Part shown: one piece after another, positions 16,127 to 24,466 of the stretch
Layout of the letters: each line of letters starts with the position of its first letter
How positions within the stretch are numbered: position 1 is the first letter of the stretch
NCBI GenBank assembly: GCA_017553545.1
Contig: JAFZKT010000016.1
Span: forward strand, 22,525 to 86,524
Length of the DNA: 64,000 bases
Direction: 5' to 3'
Source of the DNA: Bacteroidales bacterium
GTDB lineage: Bacteria > Bacteroidota > Bacteroidia > Bacteroidales > UBA932
The notes under the pieces: model-generated
The model's database searches: none
The model's input: the letters and a program-made list of their open reading frames with translations, nothing else
What the model was told of the DNA's origin: nothing
Made by a program: the position numbers and the translations under genes

Positions 16127-18689
16127 CGGCCTTGGGCGTTTCCTTGATATAGACATCCTGCTGCGGGAACGGGATTTCGATTCCGTTGGCTGCAAAGGCG
16201 TTGTAAATGGCTTCCCGGGCCTGCGCGGCGAAGGAATAGTGCACTTCTACGGCCGCGTACAGGAGCACCTGGATGTCTACGGAACTCTCGCCGAATTCCC
16301 GCAACCGCACGGCAACACCCTTCTTCATGTCCACGATGTCCCGGCCGTACTTGTCCTTGATCAGCAGCGGTTTCAGGGCATCCAGAATAACCTGGCGGGC
16401 TTTTTCCACATCCGTACCGTATTTTACTCCCACCAGGAAACTGATCATCTCATACTGATGATTCCGGGTCAGGTTCTTGAAGTTCTTGTTGAAGAGGGCG
16501 GTATTGGTAAAAGCAATGATGGAACCGTCTTCGGAAGCCACCTGCGTGCTCTGGTAGCTCAGGCTTTCCACCTTGCCGCGGATACCGTCGCACTCGATTG
16601 TGTCGCCCACGCGGAGCCTGCCGCCCATCAGCTGGACGCCATAGAAGAAGTTGTTCAGGACGTCCTTCATGGCAAAGCCAAGACCCGTGGCCAGACCCGT
16701 AGTAATAATGGTAATGGCAGACATGGGGATCTGCAGCATCACAAAGGCAATGATCACGTATATGCCCCAGCAAATAAGGGAAATGATATTGTTCGCCAGG
16801 TTCACGTTCACGTCCGTTTCCTTTATCAGGCCTTCCTTTCGGATGACCGAACGGATACGGGCCGACCGGTAGAATCCCTTAACGGCGTAGCACAGATAGC
16901 GGAACAGGAAGAAGAGCGACAGGACCACCACCAGCTTGTAAAGCGAAAGGTGAACTACGCCTTCCACATGGATCAGTGCGCGCATGAAGAGGTCCTTGGC
17001 CACCACGGACAGGTTGAACACCTTGCCCGCCATTGACACGGCCAGCGGGAAGGACCAGATGCCCAGGATGGGCACCAGGCACATCTTCACCATGTCGTGG
17101 AACCAGGATACTTCAATATAGGCGCCCTTCTTGGAGGAAATGGGCATTTCCGGATTGTTGGCGCGCCATTTGGCGATGCGTTTGCTCACATGTTTTTCAT
17201 AGTAGCGGTTCAGCATCAGCGAAACAGCCGTGAACGCCTGCAGCAGCGTGAGCTGGAAGAACCACCAGATGAGCATCAGCAGGGCCGACATCACCAGCCC
17301 GTACCAGGCAAGTCCGGTACTGGCCGCCATTACCATGCAGGACAGCCACAGAATCACGCGGTCCTCACGGCGGAGTTGTCCGTGCTTGATCAAGTTCACC
17401 ACGAATTGCCAAACGGTGAACAGGAGTACAAGCGGCGGGAAGACGAAGACCAGGATGCTGTTGGGAACGAAAATAACGCGGAAGAACACCACCAGGAACC
17501 CCAGGATGAGGGTGGGGAGGTAGGCCAACACGGCGGCTTTCGTCTGTTGTCTGTCCAGCCGGATGAGCATGGACAGCAGGATGGCGCCCAGCATAAAGGC
17601 GAATTCGCTGAGCATCCCCGATGCCATGATGATAAACTGGAATTCGCGGTTGGATGTGTCGCGGGTGATACTGATGAGACCAAAAATGAGAACGCCGAAA
17701 AGGGTGATAATAAGCCCCTTATGTTCTTTAAAATAAGGCTTTTGAAGGGGCTTGACCCAGCGCATCAGCAGGCGCACCAGGATATTGGCGACAAGGATGG
17801 CCAACCCCAGCAAAAAGAACATCAGAATGGAGTAGGCGGCTACTATAGGACCTCTCCATCCACTTTCCGGCAGGTCTTTTCCACCGGTGACGGCATATTT
17901 GTTCCTGGCGTCGCTGACAGCCCTTTTCCAGTATCGGCCCGGATTCTTCAAGAGTTTGAAGTAGCTGCCCTGTCCTTCCAGAAAAACCTTCCGCTGCACC
18001 TCCGCATAACGCGTCTGGGCGTAGTCGTAGGCTTCCTTCAGCAGTTCGTCCGTATCCGCATAATACTCGCTGTCTTCTTCCACCTTCTGGATGGCTTCCA
18101 TATAATGGTCCACCATGGCTTCCGCGATCACCAGGCAGCTGTCCCGGTAAACGGTGGTGAGACTGTCCATCTTGAACCCTTCCTCCAGGGCGAAGGAGGG
18201 GAGATTCAGAAGCGTGTCCACGCTTACGTCGATGGAGTCCAACACGCTCTCCAGCTGGGGCACCCGCGAAGGATTGATCCTGACGGGCGGCATGTTGCGC
18301 AGCGTCTGGGCCAGTTTGCTGTAGCGGTCCAGCTCCACCTGCATATTGGCGATGATTTGGTCGAACGGCGTGCGTGAAGCCTGGAAATCCTCATACTTGC
18401 GCGTTACCTGATGCAGGGCATAAGTCAGGTCGAAGGTATAATCCTGCGGCTGCGAATACAGCATGATGGAAAGCTCATTGGAGTCTTCCACCAAATCCAC
18501 CAGTTCCTGGTGCTGCTGTTGGATGCGCTGCTCCGAGGAGGCGTTGAAGTTGAGGACTTTGTTGTAGTCCTTTTTAAGCTCATAGAGCAGTACGCGCAAT
18601 GTCTGCGTCAGGTCTTTCTCCTTGAAAACGGCAAATGCCGGCACTGCAAGCACCAGGAGGAGCGCAATGAGGAGGCGTTTTTTCATCAT
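16107..18689 (-). CDS. Large MscS-family mechanosensitive channel
   Basis: 860 residues. A signal peptide (KKRLLIALLLVLAVPAFA) precedes a periplasmic helical domain of about 270 residues. Some ten membrane segments follow (from about 285), then the MscS pore helix and beta-domain (TGLATGLGFAMKDVLNNFFY, GDTIECDGIRGKVESLSYQS). The large N-terminal extension resembles MscK/MscM-type channels. Such channels release solutes under osmotic downshock. The start at 18689 (ATGATG) overlaps the serB stop by 4 bases and is preceded by AAGGAG, an unusual Shine-Dalgarno-like sequence for this genome. A short charged tail ends in Lys residues. Confidence 0.9.
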   Translation of the reverse strand: MMKKRLLIALLLVLAVPAFAVFKEKDLTQTLRVLLYELKKDYNKVLNFNASSEQRIQQQHQELVDLVEDSNELSIMLYSQPQDYTFDLTYALHQVTRKYEDFQASRTPFDQIIANMQVELDRYSKLAQTLRNMPPVRINPSRVPQLESVLDSIDVSVDTLLNLPSFALEEGFKMDSLTTVYRDSCLVIAEAMVDHYMEAIQKVEEDSEYYADTDELLKEAYDYAQTRYAEVQRKVFLEGQGSYFKLLKNPGRYWKRAVSDARNKYAVTGGKDLPESGWRGPIVAAYSILMFFLLGLAILVANILVRLLMRWVKPLQKPYFKEHKGLIITLFGVLIFGLISITRDTSNREFQFIIMASGMLSEFAFMLGAILLSMLIRLDRQQTKAAVLAYLPTLILGFLVVFFRVIFVPNSILVFVFPPLVLLFTVWQFVVNLIKHGQLRREDRVILWLSCMVMAASTGLAWYGLVMSALLMLIWWFFQLTLLQAFTAVSLMLNRYYEKHVSKRIAKWRANNPEMPISSKKGAYIEVSWFHDMVKMCLVPILGIWSFPLAVSMAGKVFNLSVVAKDLFMRALIHVEGVVHLSLYKLVVVLSLFFLFRYLCYAVKGFYRSARIRSVIRKEGLIKETDVNVNLANNIISLICWGIYVIIAFVMLQIPMSAITIITTGLATGLGFAMKDVLNNFFYGVQLMGGRLRVGDTIECDGIRGKVESLSYQSTQVASEDGSIIAFTNTALFNKNFKNLTRNHQYEMISFLVGVKYGTDVEKARQVILDALKPLLIKDKYGRDIVDMKKGVAVRLREFGESSVDIQVLLYAAVEVHYSFAAQAREAIYNAFAANGIEIPFPQQDVYIKETPKADGGKKK

Positions 18690-19921
18690 AATTCTCCTTG
18701 TTTACCCAGTTGGCTGTCCTTGAATCCGATAAAATAGAGGACTCCGTCCAGGCCGATTGTGGAAATGCTCTGGCGGGCGCTGGCCTTCACGCGCGGCTTG
18801 GCGTGGAAAGCGATGCCCAGGCCGGCCTCGTTGAGCATGGGGAGGTCGTTGGCGCCGTCGCCCACGGCGATGGTCTGCTCCAGATTCACCTTTTCCGTCT
18901 GGGCGATGAGTTTCAGGAGGTCCGCCTTGCGGCGGCCGTCCACCACTTCGCCTACATATCGGCCCGTCAGCTTGCCGTCTTCGTCCACTTCCAGTTCATT
19001 GGCATACACGTAGTCGATGCCGTATTTACGCTGCAGGTATTCCCCGAAGAAGGTGAAACCGCCGCTGAGGATGGCAATCTTGTAGCCGCAAGTCTTAAGG
19101 ACGCTCATCAGGCGGTCCGTGCCCTCCGTAATGGGCAGATGTTCCGCGATATCCCGCATCACGGAGATATCCAGGCCCTTTAGCAGGGCCACACGCTCCG
19201 TAAAACTCTCCTTGAAGTCGATTTCCCCGCGCATCGCCCGTTCCGTGATGGCGGCCACCTGGTCATATACGCCGTGGCGGCGGGCCAGTTCGTCGATGCA
19301 TTCCGCCTGGATGAGCGTGGAATCCATATCAAAGCAAATCAGGCGGCGCATCCTGCGGTAGATGTTGTCTTTCTGGAAGGAGAAGTCCATGCCGGATTCC
19401 GCCCCCATGTTCATCAGATCCTTCTGCAGGGCTTCCTTGTCTTCGGCCGTAAGGAAGCCGCGGACGGAGAATTCAACGCAGGCGCGGACGTTTTTTTCGG
19501 GATGCATGATGCTCATCCGGCCGGTGAGGCGGCGGATGGCGTCGATGTTCAGCCCGTGGGCCGATATCACCCTGGTGGCCGCATGGATCTGCTCCGCACT
19601 CAGGCTGCGGGCAATCACCGTAAGGATGTAGCGGTTCCTGCCTTGCCGGCCGGCCCAGGCCTCATAATCGTCGTCCGACACTGGCTCGAAGCCGATGGTG
19701 ACGCCCAGTTCCGTGGCCTTGAAAAGGAGTTCCTTCATCACCTGTCCGGAGGCATTCTCGTCGATACGGATGAGGATGCCCAGGGAGAGGGTGCTGTGAA
19801 TATCGGCCTGTCCGATGTCCAGAATCTGTGCGTCATAGCGGGCCAGAATGCCCATAATCTCTGCGGTGAGACCGATGCGGTCCGTCCCGGAAATGCGAAT
19901 TAGTATCTGTTCCTTATTCAT
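18686..19921 (-). CDS. serB: Phosphoserine phosphatase with two N-terminal ACT domains
   Basis: Dephosphorylates phosphoserine in the last step of serine synthesis. 411 residues: two ACT-type regulatory domains (about 1-90 and 95-180, e.g. RISGTDRIGLTAEIMGILAR) precede the HAD core with catalytic Asp198 and Asp200 in CFDMDSTLIQAECIDE, motif II ILSGGFTFF and motif IV AVGDGANDLPML. The ACT domains suggest amino-acid feedback control. It is the first gene of the six-gene minus operon. A TACATTTG box at 19929-19936 ends only 7 bases before the ATG, so the mRNA may be nearly leaderless. Confidence 0.95.
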   Translation of the reverse strand: MNKEQILIRISGTDRIGLTAEIMGILARYDAQILDIGQADIHSTLSLGILIRIDENASGQVMKELLFKATELGVTIGFEPVSDDDYEAWAGRQGRNRYILTVIARSLSAEQIHAATRVISAHGLNIDAIRRLTGRMSIMHPEKNVRACVEFSVRGFLTAEDKEALQKDLMNMGAESGMDFSFQKDNIYRRMRRLICFDMDSTLIQAECIDELARRHGVYDQVAAITERAMRGEIDFKESFTERVALLKGLDISVMRDIAEHLPITEGTDRLMSVLKTCGYKIAILSGGFTFFGEYLQRKYGIDYVYANELEVDEDGKLTGRYVGEVVDGRRKADLLKLIAQTEKVNLEQTIAVGDGANDLPMLNEAGLGIAFHAKPRVKASARQSISTIGLDGVLYFIGFKDSQLGKQGEL

Positions 19922-19928
19922 AGATTTA

Positions 19929-19936
19929 CAAATGTA
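19929..19936 (-). promoter_or_regulatory. -7 promoter element for serB operon
   Basis: TACATTTG on the minus strand, 7 bases before the serB ATG. With the usual spacing, transcription would start at or next to the start codon. Confidence 0.5.
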
Positions 19937-19948
19937 AGGAATTTTCTG

Positions 19949-19956
19949 TAAATTTG
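19949..19956 (+). promoter_or_regulatory. -7 promoter element for the CorB-like gene
   Basis: TAAATTTG matches TAnnTTTG, 19 bases before the ATG at 19976. It is divergent from the serB box 13 bases away, so the two promoters overlap. Confidence 0.5.
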
Positions 19957-19975
19957 CGACTTGAAATTGCGTTAG

Positions 19976-21040
19976 ATGGGCTTACTGATCCTATATCTGC
20001 TGCTTACGATGGGCATCTCGTTCCTGTGCTCCCTGCTGGAGTCGGTACTCATGTCCACGCCCATATCCTATCTTACCATGAAGGAGGAGGAAGGGGATAA
20101 GAATGCTGCCATGCTGATGAAATTCAAGCAGGATCCGGACCGTCCGCTGTCGGCCATCCTGTCCCTCAATACCATCGCCAATACGCTGGGCGCCGCCGCC
20201 GTGGGCCATCAGGCTACGCTCCTCACCGGAGACCACTGGTTTGGTATTGTGAGCGCCGTGATGACCATCCTCATCCTGGTTTTCTCCGAGATAGTCCCCA
20301 AAACCATCGGCACGTCCCACTGGAAAGACCTGCTGTGGCTGTCCCGGGTAATCAATTTCCTGGTATATCTGCTCTATCCCATTGTCTGGCTCATCGACAA
20401 ACTGCACAGCAGCATTTCGGACGACGATCCGGATCTGGGCATTTCCCGCGAGGAAGTGTCGGCCATGGCCAATATCGGCGAAGAAGAGGGCGTGCTGGAC
20501 AATTCGGAGAACAAGGTGATCCAGAATATCATCAAGCTGGACGACATCAAGGCCTACGACGTAATGACGCCGCGCGTGGTGGCGGCCATTGCGCCGGAAA
20601 GCATGACGCTGCGGCAGTTTTACAAGCAGGAAGACCTGTCGCACAATTCCCGCATTCCCGTATACGCGGACTCTCCGGAGTTTATCACGGGTTATATCCT
20701 GCGATATGATGCCCTGGAGAATCTGGCGGAAGACAAGTTCGACATGCGCCTGAAAAGCATCAAGCGCAAGATTGCGGCTTTCCATGAGGAAACCTCGGTT
20801 TCGGACATCTGGGAGAGCCTTCTGAAAACGAAGGACCAGATTGCCTGCATCATCGACGATTACGGTGCCTTCCAGGGAATAATCACGCTGGAAGACATTA
20901 TGGAGACCATCCTGGGGATGGAAATCATCGACGAGAACGACACCATTACGGATATGCAGCAATATGCCAGGGAACGCTGGCTCAAACGCAAGAACCAGTA
21001 TAAGCAGATTGTGCTGCCGGAGGAAGAGCCGGAAGCTTAA
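19976..21040 (+). CDS. CNNM/CorB-like transporter with CBS pair
   Basis: 354 residues. An N-terminal CNNM (DUF21) membrane domain of about 150 residues (LILYLLLTMGISFLCSLLES onward; IVPKTIGTSHWKDLLWLSRV) precedes two CBS domains (about 190-310: VMTPRVVAAIAPE, IIDDYGAFQGIITLEDIMET). The usual C-terminal CorC_HlyC domain is missing, making it the short form. Homologues handle Mg2+ efflux or resistance. Old annotations as hemolysin have no biochemical basis here. It overlaps convergent mutY by 4 bases at the stop codons. Confidence 0.88.
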   Translation: MGLLILYLLLTMGISFLCSLLESVLMSTPISYLTMKEEEGDKNAAMLMKFKQDPDRPLSAILSLNTIANTLGAAAVGHQATLLTGDHWFGIVSAVMTILILVFSEIVPKTIGTSHWKDLLWLSRVINFLVYLLYPIVWLIDKLHSSISDDDPDLGISREEVSAMANIGEEEGVLDNSENKVIQNIIKLDDIKAYDVMTPRVVAAIAPESMTLRQFYKQEDLSHNSRIPVYADSPEFITGYILRYDALENLAEDKFDMRLKSIKRKIAAFHEETSVSDIWESLLKTKDQIACIIDDYGAFQGIITLEDIMETILGMEIIDENDTITDMQQYARERWLKRKNQYKQIVLPEEEPEA

Positions 21041-22002
21041 AGCGCTTCCAGCAGGAGTTCGAACAGACGGGGCTTGGCGTAACGGTCAAGCTCCGTTTCT
21101 TTAATCCAAATGTAGCCTTCAGGGAGTTCCGGACGCTCCGCAGGCTCCCATAGGTAGAAGTCCGCGATGATGGTCCTGTGGGTGAGTTGGTGCTTGACGG
21201 CACGTCTCAAGAGATGCCCTTTCTTTTGCGTTAAAGGTTCGTAAAGTCCGCGCCAGATATCGCCGGGACCTCTGCGGCGGATGGCGGTTCCGCCGTTGAA
21301 ACGCACATAGACATAGTCCAGATGCACTTCTTTGGGTGTGTTGGCCGGCTTTTTCACGGGGAGAAGGGACGCACGGCCGGTCTTGAAGGCGTTGCAGGTA
21401 TCCAGCAGGGGACAGCTGTCGCAGGCGGGGTTTTGCGGCGTGCACTGTAGCGCCCCGAAATCCATCATTCCCTGATTGAAGACGGCGGGATCTTCTTTCG
21501 GCAGGAGCTTCTGCGCCAGGACTGTAAACTCCCTTTTCGCTTCCGTAGTGCCCACAGGCGTCGCGATGCCGAAATGACGCGCAAGCACCCTGTACACATT
21601 GCCGTCCACAACGGCGGCGGGAATTCCAAAACAAATGGAGCCGATGGCCGCAGCCGTATAGTCTCCTACGCCTTTTAGGGATCTGATGCCTTCCAGGGAG
21701 GTGGGGAAGCCACCTGAGGTGACAATCTGTTTGGCTGCCGCGTGCAGATTCCGGGCGCGGGAATAGTAGCCAAGGCCTTCCCAGAGGCGTAATACTTCAT
21801 CTTCCGAAGCATTTGCCAGGGATTCCACGGTGGGAAATCGCTCCATGAAGCGCTCCCAGTAGGCCGTTCCCTGGGCGATGCGGGTCTGCTGCAGGATGAT
21901 TTCACTCAGCCACACGGAATAGGGCTCCGGATTCCGACGCCAGGGAAGGTCCCGGCCGTTGTCCCGGTACCAGTTCAGGATTCGCTGGGTGAAGGGATTC
22001 AT
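21037..22002 (-). CDS. mutY: A/G-specific adenine glycosylase MutY
   Basis: Removes adenine mispaired with 8-oxoguanine. 321 residues: catalytic Glu34 (WLSEIILQQT), HhH motif SLKGVGDYTAAAIG, catalytic Asp133 (VVDGNVYRV), and a 4Fe-4S cluster with Cys187-x6-Cys194-x2-Cys197-x5-Cys203. The C-terminal third is the NUDIX-like 8-oxoG recognition domain. The ATG at 22002 overlaps the maf stop by 4 bases and matches the usual N-terminus (MNPFTQRILNWY); the frame stays open upstream inside maf. It is the third gene of the kdsC-maf-mutY operon. Confidence 0.95.
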   Translation of the reverse strand: MNPFTQRILNWYRDNGRDLPWRRNPEPYSVWLSEIILQQTRIAQGTAYWERFMERFPTVESLANASEDEVLRLWEGLGYYSRARNLHAAAKQIVTSGGFPTSLEGIRSLKGVGDYTAAAIGSICFGIPAAVVDGNVYRVLARHFGIATPVGTTEAKREFTVLAQKLLPKEDPAVFNQGMMDFGALQCTPQNPACDSCPLLDTCNAFKTGRASLLPVKKPANTPKEVHLDYVYVRFNGGTAIRRRGPGDIWRGLYEPLTQKKGHLLRRAVKHQLTHRTIIADFYLWEPAERPELPEGYIWIKETELDRYAKPRLFELLLEAL

Positions 22003-22586
22003 AGGAACTGCTGCAGGGCCTGATAAACCCGCTGTACGGGGAAGCCAACCACATTGAAATAGGAGCCTTCGATGCGCGTGATGCCCACGTGGCCTATCCA
22101 TTCCTGGATGGCGTAGGCGCCGGCTTTGTCAAAAGGCTTGTAAGTATCTACGTAATAGGTGATTTCCTCATCCGTCAGGTCCTTGAACCAAACCTCGGTT
22201 GTGACCTCGAAAGTACAAGTTTTCCCGGTGCTTCTTATGGTGACGGCAGTGGTTACATGGTGCTCCCGTCCGGAGAGGTCCCGGAGCATCCTAATTGCGT
22301 CTTCTCTGTCCTTGGGTTTTCCCAGGATTTCACCGGGGTTTCCGGGCAGGATGACCATGGTGTCCGCCGTAATGAGAATATCATTCTCTTTGAGGGGCCG
22401 ATGAAAGCCTTTTGACTTCCCTTCAGACATGAGTCTGGGCACTTGGTCATAGGGGATATCGGACGAGAAGCGTTCCTCGAAGTAATTACAAGTATCTACT
22501 TCAAAATCAATATCCAGTCCTTTCAGCAATTCCCGCCGTCTGGGGGAGCCGCTGCCAAGGATGATATGCTTGCCATGGAGGTCCAT
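21999..22586 (-). CDS. maf: Maf-family nucleotide pyrophosphatase
   Basis: 195 residues. Hydrolyses non-canonical or pyrimidine nucleoside triphosphates; a house-cleaning enzyme. N-terminal signature ILGSGSPRRRELLKG, central ITADTMVILPG, ILGKPKDREDAIRML, and C-terminal KAGAYAIQEWIG plus IEGSYFNVVGFPV. The start at 22586 (MDLHGKHIIL) matches the family; the open frame runs farther upstream inside the kdsC-like gene. The gap to that gene is 4 bases, and the stop overlaps mutY. Confidence 0.93.
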   Translation of the reverse strand: MDLHGKHIILGSGSPRRRELLKGLDIDFEVDTCNYFEERFSSDIPYDQVPRLMSEGKSKGFHRPLKENDILITADTMVILPGNPGEILGKPKDREDAIRMLRDLSGREHHVTTAVTIRSTGKTCTFEVTTEVWFKDLTDEEITYYVDTYKPFDKAGAYAIQEWIGHVGITRIEGSYFNVVGFPVQRVYQALQQFL

Positions 22587-22590
22587 CGGC

Positions 22591-23112
22591 CTAGAATTTT
22601 GCCTTGTATTCCTGCGCGTCAAAGGTCCAGTTTCCCTGGGCGCGGAGGGTGGTTTCGATGCCTTCGCGCAGGCACCCTTTTCCGCCGGGCCTGGAGGAAA
22701 TCCAATCGGCCACAGCCTTGACTTCTTCCACGGCGTCGGAGGGACAGACTCCACAGCCGCAAAGCTCCAGGAGAGGGATATCCGGAATATCATCGCCGAA
22801 GAACATCACTTCCTCCGCCTGCAAGTTGTACCGCTGACAGAAGATGGCAAACTCCTCCCGTTTGTCGCGACAGTGGAGGAAGACATCATCGGCCTTTACC
22901 CCACTGGTAATCATTCGCTTACAAATACTTTCGCTGCGACCGCCGGTGATGACGGCAACGGGATATCCTTTCATTACGGCCATTCGCAGGGCGAACCCGT
23001 CTTTGGCGTCGTAGGTACGAAGGAGATCCCCGTCCGGCATGGCAAGGATGCCGCCGTCCGTCGCAACTCCGTCAATATCAAAGGCAAAAGCTTTAATCCG
23101 TGAAAAATCCAT
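22591..23112 (-). CDS. kdsC: KdsC-like HAD phosphatase
   Basis: 173 residues, the typical size of 3-deoxy-D-manno-octulosonate 8-phosphate phosphatase, which makes KDO for lipopolysaccharide. The capless HAD core has FDIDGVATDGG with catalytic Asp12 and Asp14, VITGGRSESI (motif II), and motif IV MFFGDDIPDIPLL. Start at 23112 (MDFSRIKAF); the promoter -7 box TAACTTTG lies 25 bases upstream. First gene of the operon with maf and mutY. A related specificity (N-acylneuraminate phosphatase-like) is possible. Confidence 0.85.
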   Translation of the reverse strand: MDFSRIKAFAFDIDGVATDGGILAMPDGDLLRTYDAKDGFALRMAVMKGYPVAVITGGRSESICKRMITSGVKADDVFLHCRDKREEFAIFCQRYNLQAEEVMFFGDDIPDIPLLELCGCGVCPSDAVEEVKAVADWISSRPGGKGCLREGIETTLRAQGNWTFDAQEYKAKF

Positions 23113-23136
23113 AAAAATAATGGGGTTTTTGCTTCG

Positions 23137-23163
23137 CAAAGTTAATAAAAATACTTAACTTTG
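23137..23163. promoter_or_regulatory. Divergent promoter pair for kdsC and citX operons
   Basis: TAACTTTG on the minus strand (23144-23137) serves kdsC. TAACTTTG on the + strand (23156-23163) serves citX, 8 bases before its ATG. The two identical -7 boxes are 11 bases apart, so the two polymerases should compete. The -33 elements are imperfect. Confidence 0.6.
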
Positions 23164-23171
23164 AAAGATTA

Positions 23172-23651
23172 ATGATAACATTGGAACAACTTCTCGAAAG
23201 CCGCGACAATCGCTTTGTCCTGCAGCATCGGTTGCTGGAGAATAATCCGGGATGTACACTGGTGTGCTTTACAGTCCAGCTGCCCGGCGCAGAAAAAAGG
23301 AATGCGCTGTCCCTCTCCATCGCGGAGGCCGGACAGAAGGCCTTGCAGGATGCTTTCGGCCAGGAGCCCCATCAAATACGGGATTTGGAAACCGGCTATG
23401 AGGCCTATTTCCTGGTACAGGCGCCTGCGGAAGCGGTAAAACGGCAGTGTTGCACGCTGGAGGAAACGCACCCGCTGGGACGGCTGATGGATATCGATGT
23501 CATCGGCCCGGACGGGCCCGTTTCCCGCACGGAGGTTGGCTATTCCGCCAGGAAATGCCTTTTGTGCGGTGAGCCGGCCCGCGTCTGCATGCGTGCAAGG
23601 ACGCACACCAGTGAGGAACTGCTCCGAAAAATCAAACAGATGATATGTTAA
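23172..23651 (+). CDS. citX: CitX-like apo-citrate lyase phosphoribosyl-dephospho-CoA transferase
   Basis: Known CitX attaches 2'-(5''-triphosphoribosyl)-3'-dephospho-CoA to a serine of CitD, the citrate-lyase carrier protein. This 159-residue protein shows the family marks in order: LLESRDNR near the N-terminus, LVCFTVQLPG, THPLGRLMDIDVIGPDG (about 99-115) with the GRLxDIDV core, SRTEVGYSARKCLLCGEPA with Cys129 and Cys132, and VCMRARTH with Cys139. It heads a + strand operon of eight genes that overlap or nearly touch. No citD, citE or citF gene is in the window, so its carrier-protein substrate is an open question. Confidence 0.9.
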   Translation: MITLEQLLESRDNRFVLQHRLLENNPGCTLVCFTVQLPGAEKRNALSLSIAEAGQKALQDAFGQEPHQIRDLETGYEAYFLVQAPAEAVKRQCCTLEETHPLGRLMDIDVIGPDGPVSRTEVGYSARKCLLCGEPARVCMRARTHTSEELLRKIKQMIC

Positions 23652-24466
23652 AAGCACTTCTTATTTCGGCCCTTATGGCCTTGAATTTCAGCGATGTGGA
23701 CCGCGCCTTCCTGAATGCGGAAAGCCGGTTTGAGTACAGGGACTGCCGAGAGACCCTGGAGCAAATGCTTCCGGAAGCCACCACGGACGCAGACAGGGCA
23801 TCCGTCCATTGGCGTATCTCCCGCATCTGCGTTCTTCTGGGAGACTATGAAGACGGCATTGAACACGCCAATGAGGCCATCCGGCTGAATCCCTCCGACG
23901 AACACGGCTATATGTGGCACTGCGCCAATGTGGGGCGCGAATGCCAGCGGCACAGCCTGACCGTCCAAGCGACAAAGGTCCCAACCATGGAGAAAGACCT
24001 GAACACCATTTTGAACAAACTGGGCAAAACCAGATATTCGGAAGCCTGGCAGGCGCTGGCAGAGTTATACGACGGCCACCCGCTCAAATCCGGTGATGCC
24101 GCCATCAACTATGCCAGAAGGGCGGTGGTCACAATCCCCAAATCGGAACTGCGGATGCAATCCTGGCTGTATCTGGCCACCCTCCTTAACAGGCGCGGCT
24201 GGAGCGCGGAAAAGAAAGAACGGCAGCGCGACTCCCATAGGGACGATTTTGCCAACACCAAAAAGAAAAACACGGACCGCTATGCCTACTATGACGGCGC
24301 ACCGGCAGGAGAATGGCCCTGGGCGAGTTACGGAATGAGCGACAAAGAGGAGGCACTCTCCATCCTGAACTACGCCGTAAGTCTGTATGAGAGCAGGTCC
24401 AGCCATGTAAGGATGGATATAGAAACGTATAATCAAATTTTAGATACCATAAGAAAATGGAAGTAA
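23645..24466 (+). CDS. TPR-like protein of unknown function
   Basis: 273 residues. The N-terminal hydrophobic stretch (MLKALLISALMALNF) may be a weak signal or membrane anchor. Helical repeats of tetratricopeptide type follow (e.g. CVLLGDYEDGIEHANEAIRL and SWLYLATLLNRRGWSAEKKE). The central part is basic and lysine-rich. It overlaps citX by 7 bases and the next gene by 10, so it is translated with the operon; a scaffolding role is inference only. Confidence 0.72.
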   Translation: MLKALLISALMALNFSDVDRAFLNAESRFEYRDCRETLEQMLPEATTDADRASVHWRISRICVLLGDYEDGIEHANEAIRLNPSDEHGYMWHCANVGRECQRHSLTVQATKVPTMEKDLNTILNKLGKTRYSEAWQALAELYDGHPLKSGDAAINYARRAVVTIPKSELRMQSWLYLATLLNRRGWSAEKKERQRDSHRDDFANTKKKNTDRYAYYDGAPAGEWPWASYGMSDKEEALSILNYAVSLYESRSSHVRMDIETYNQILDTIRKWK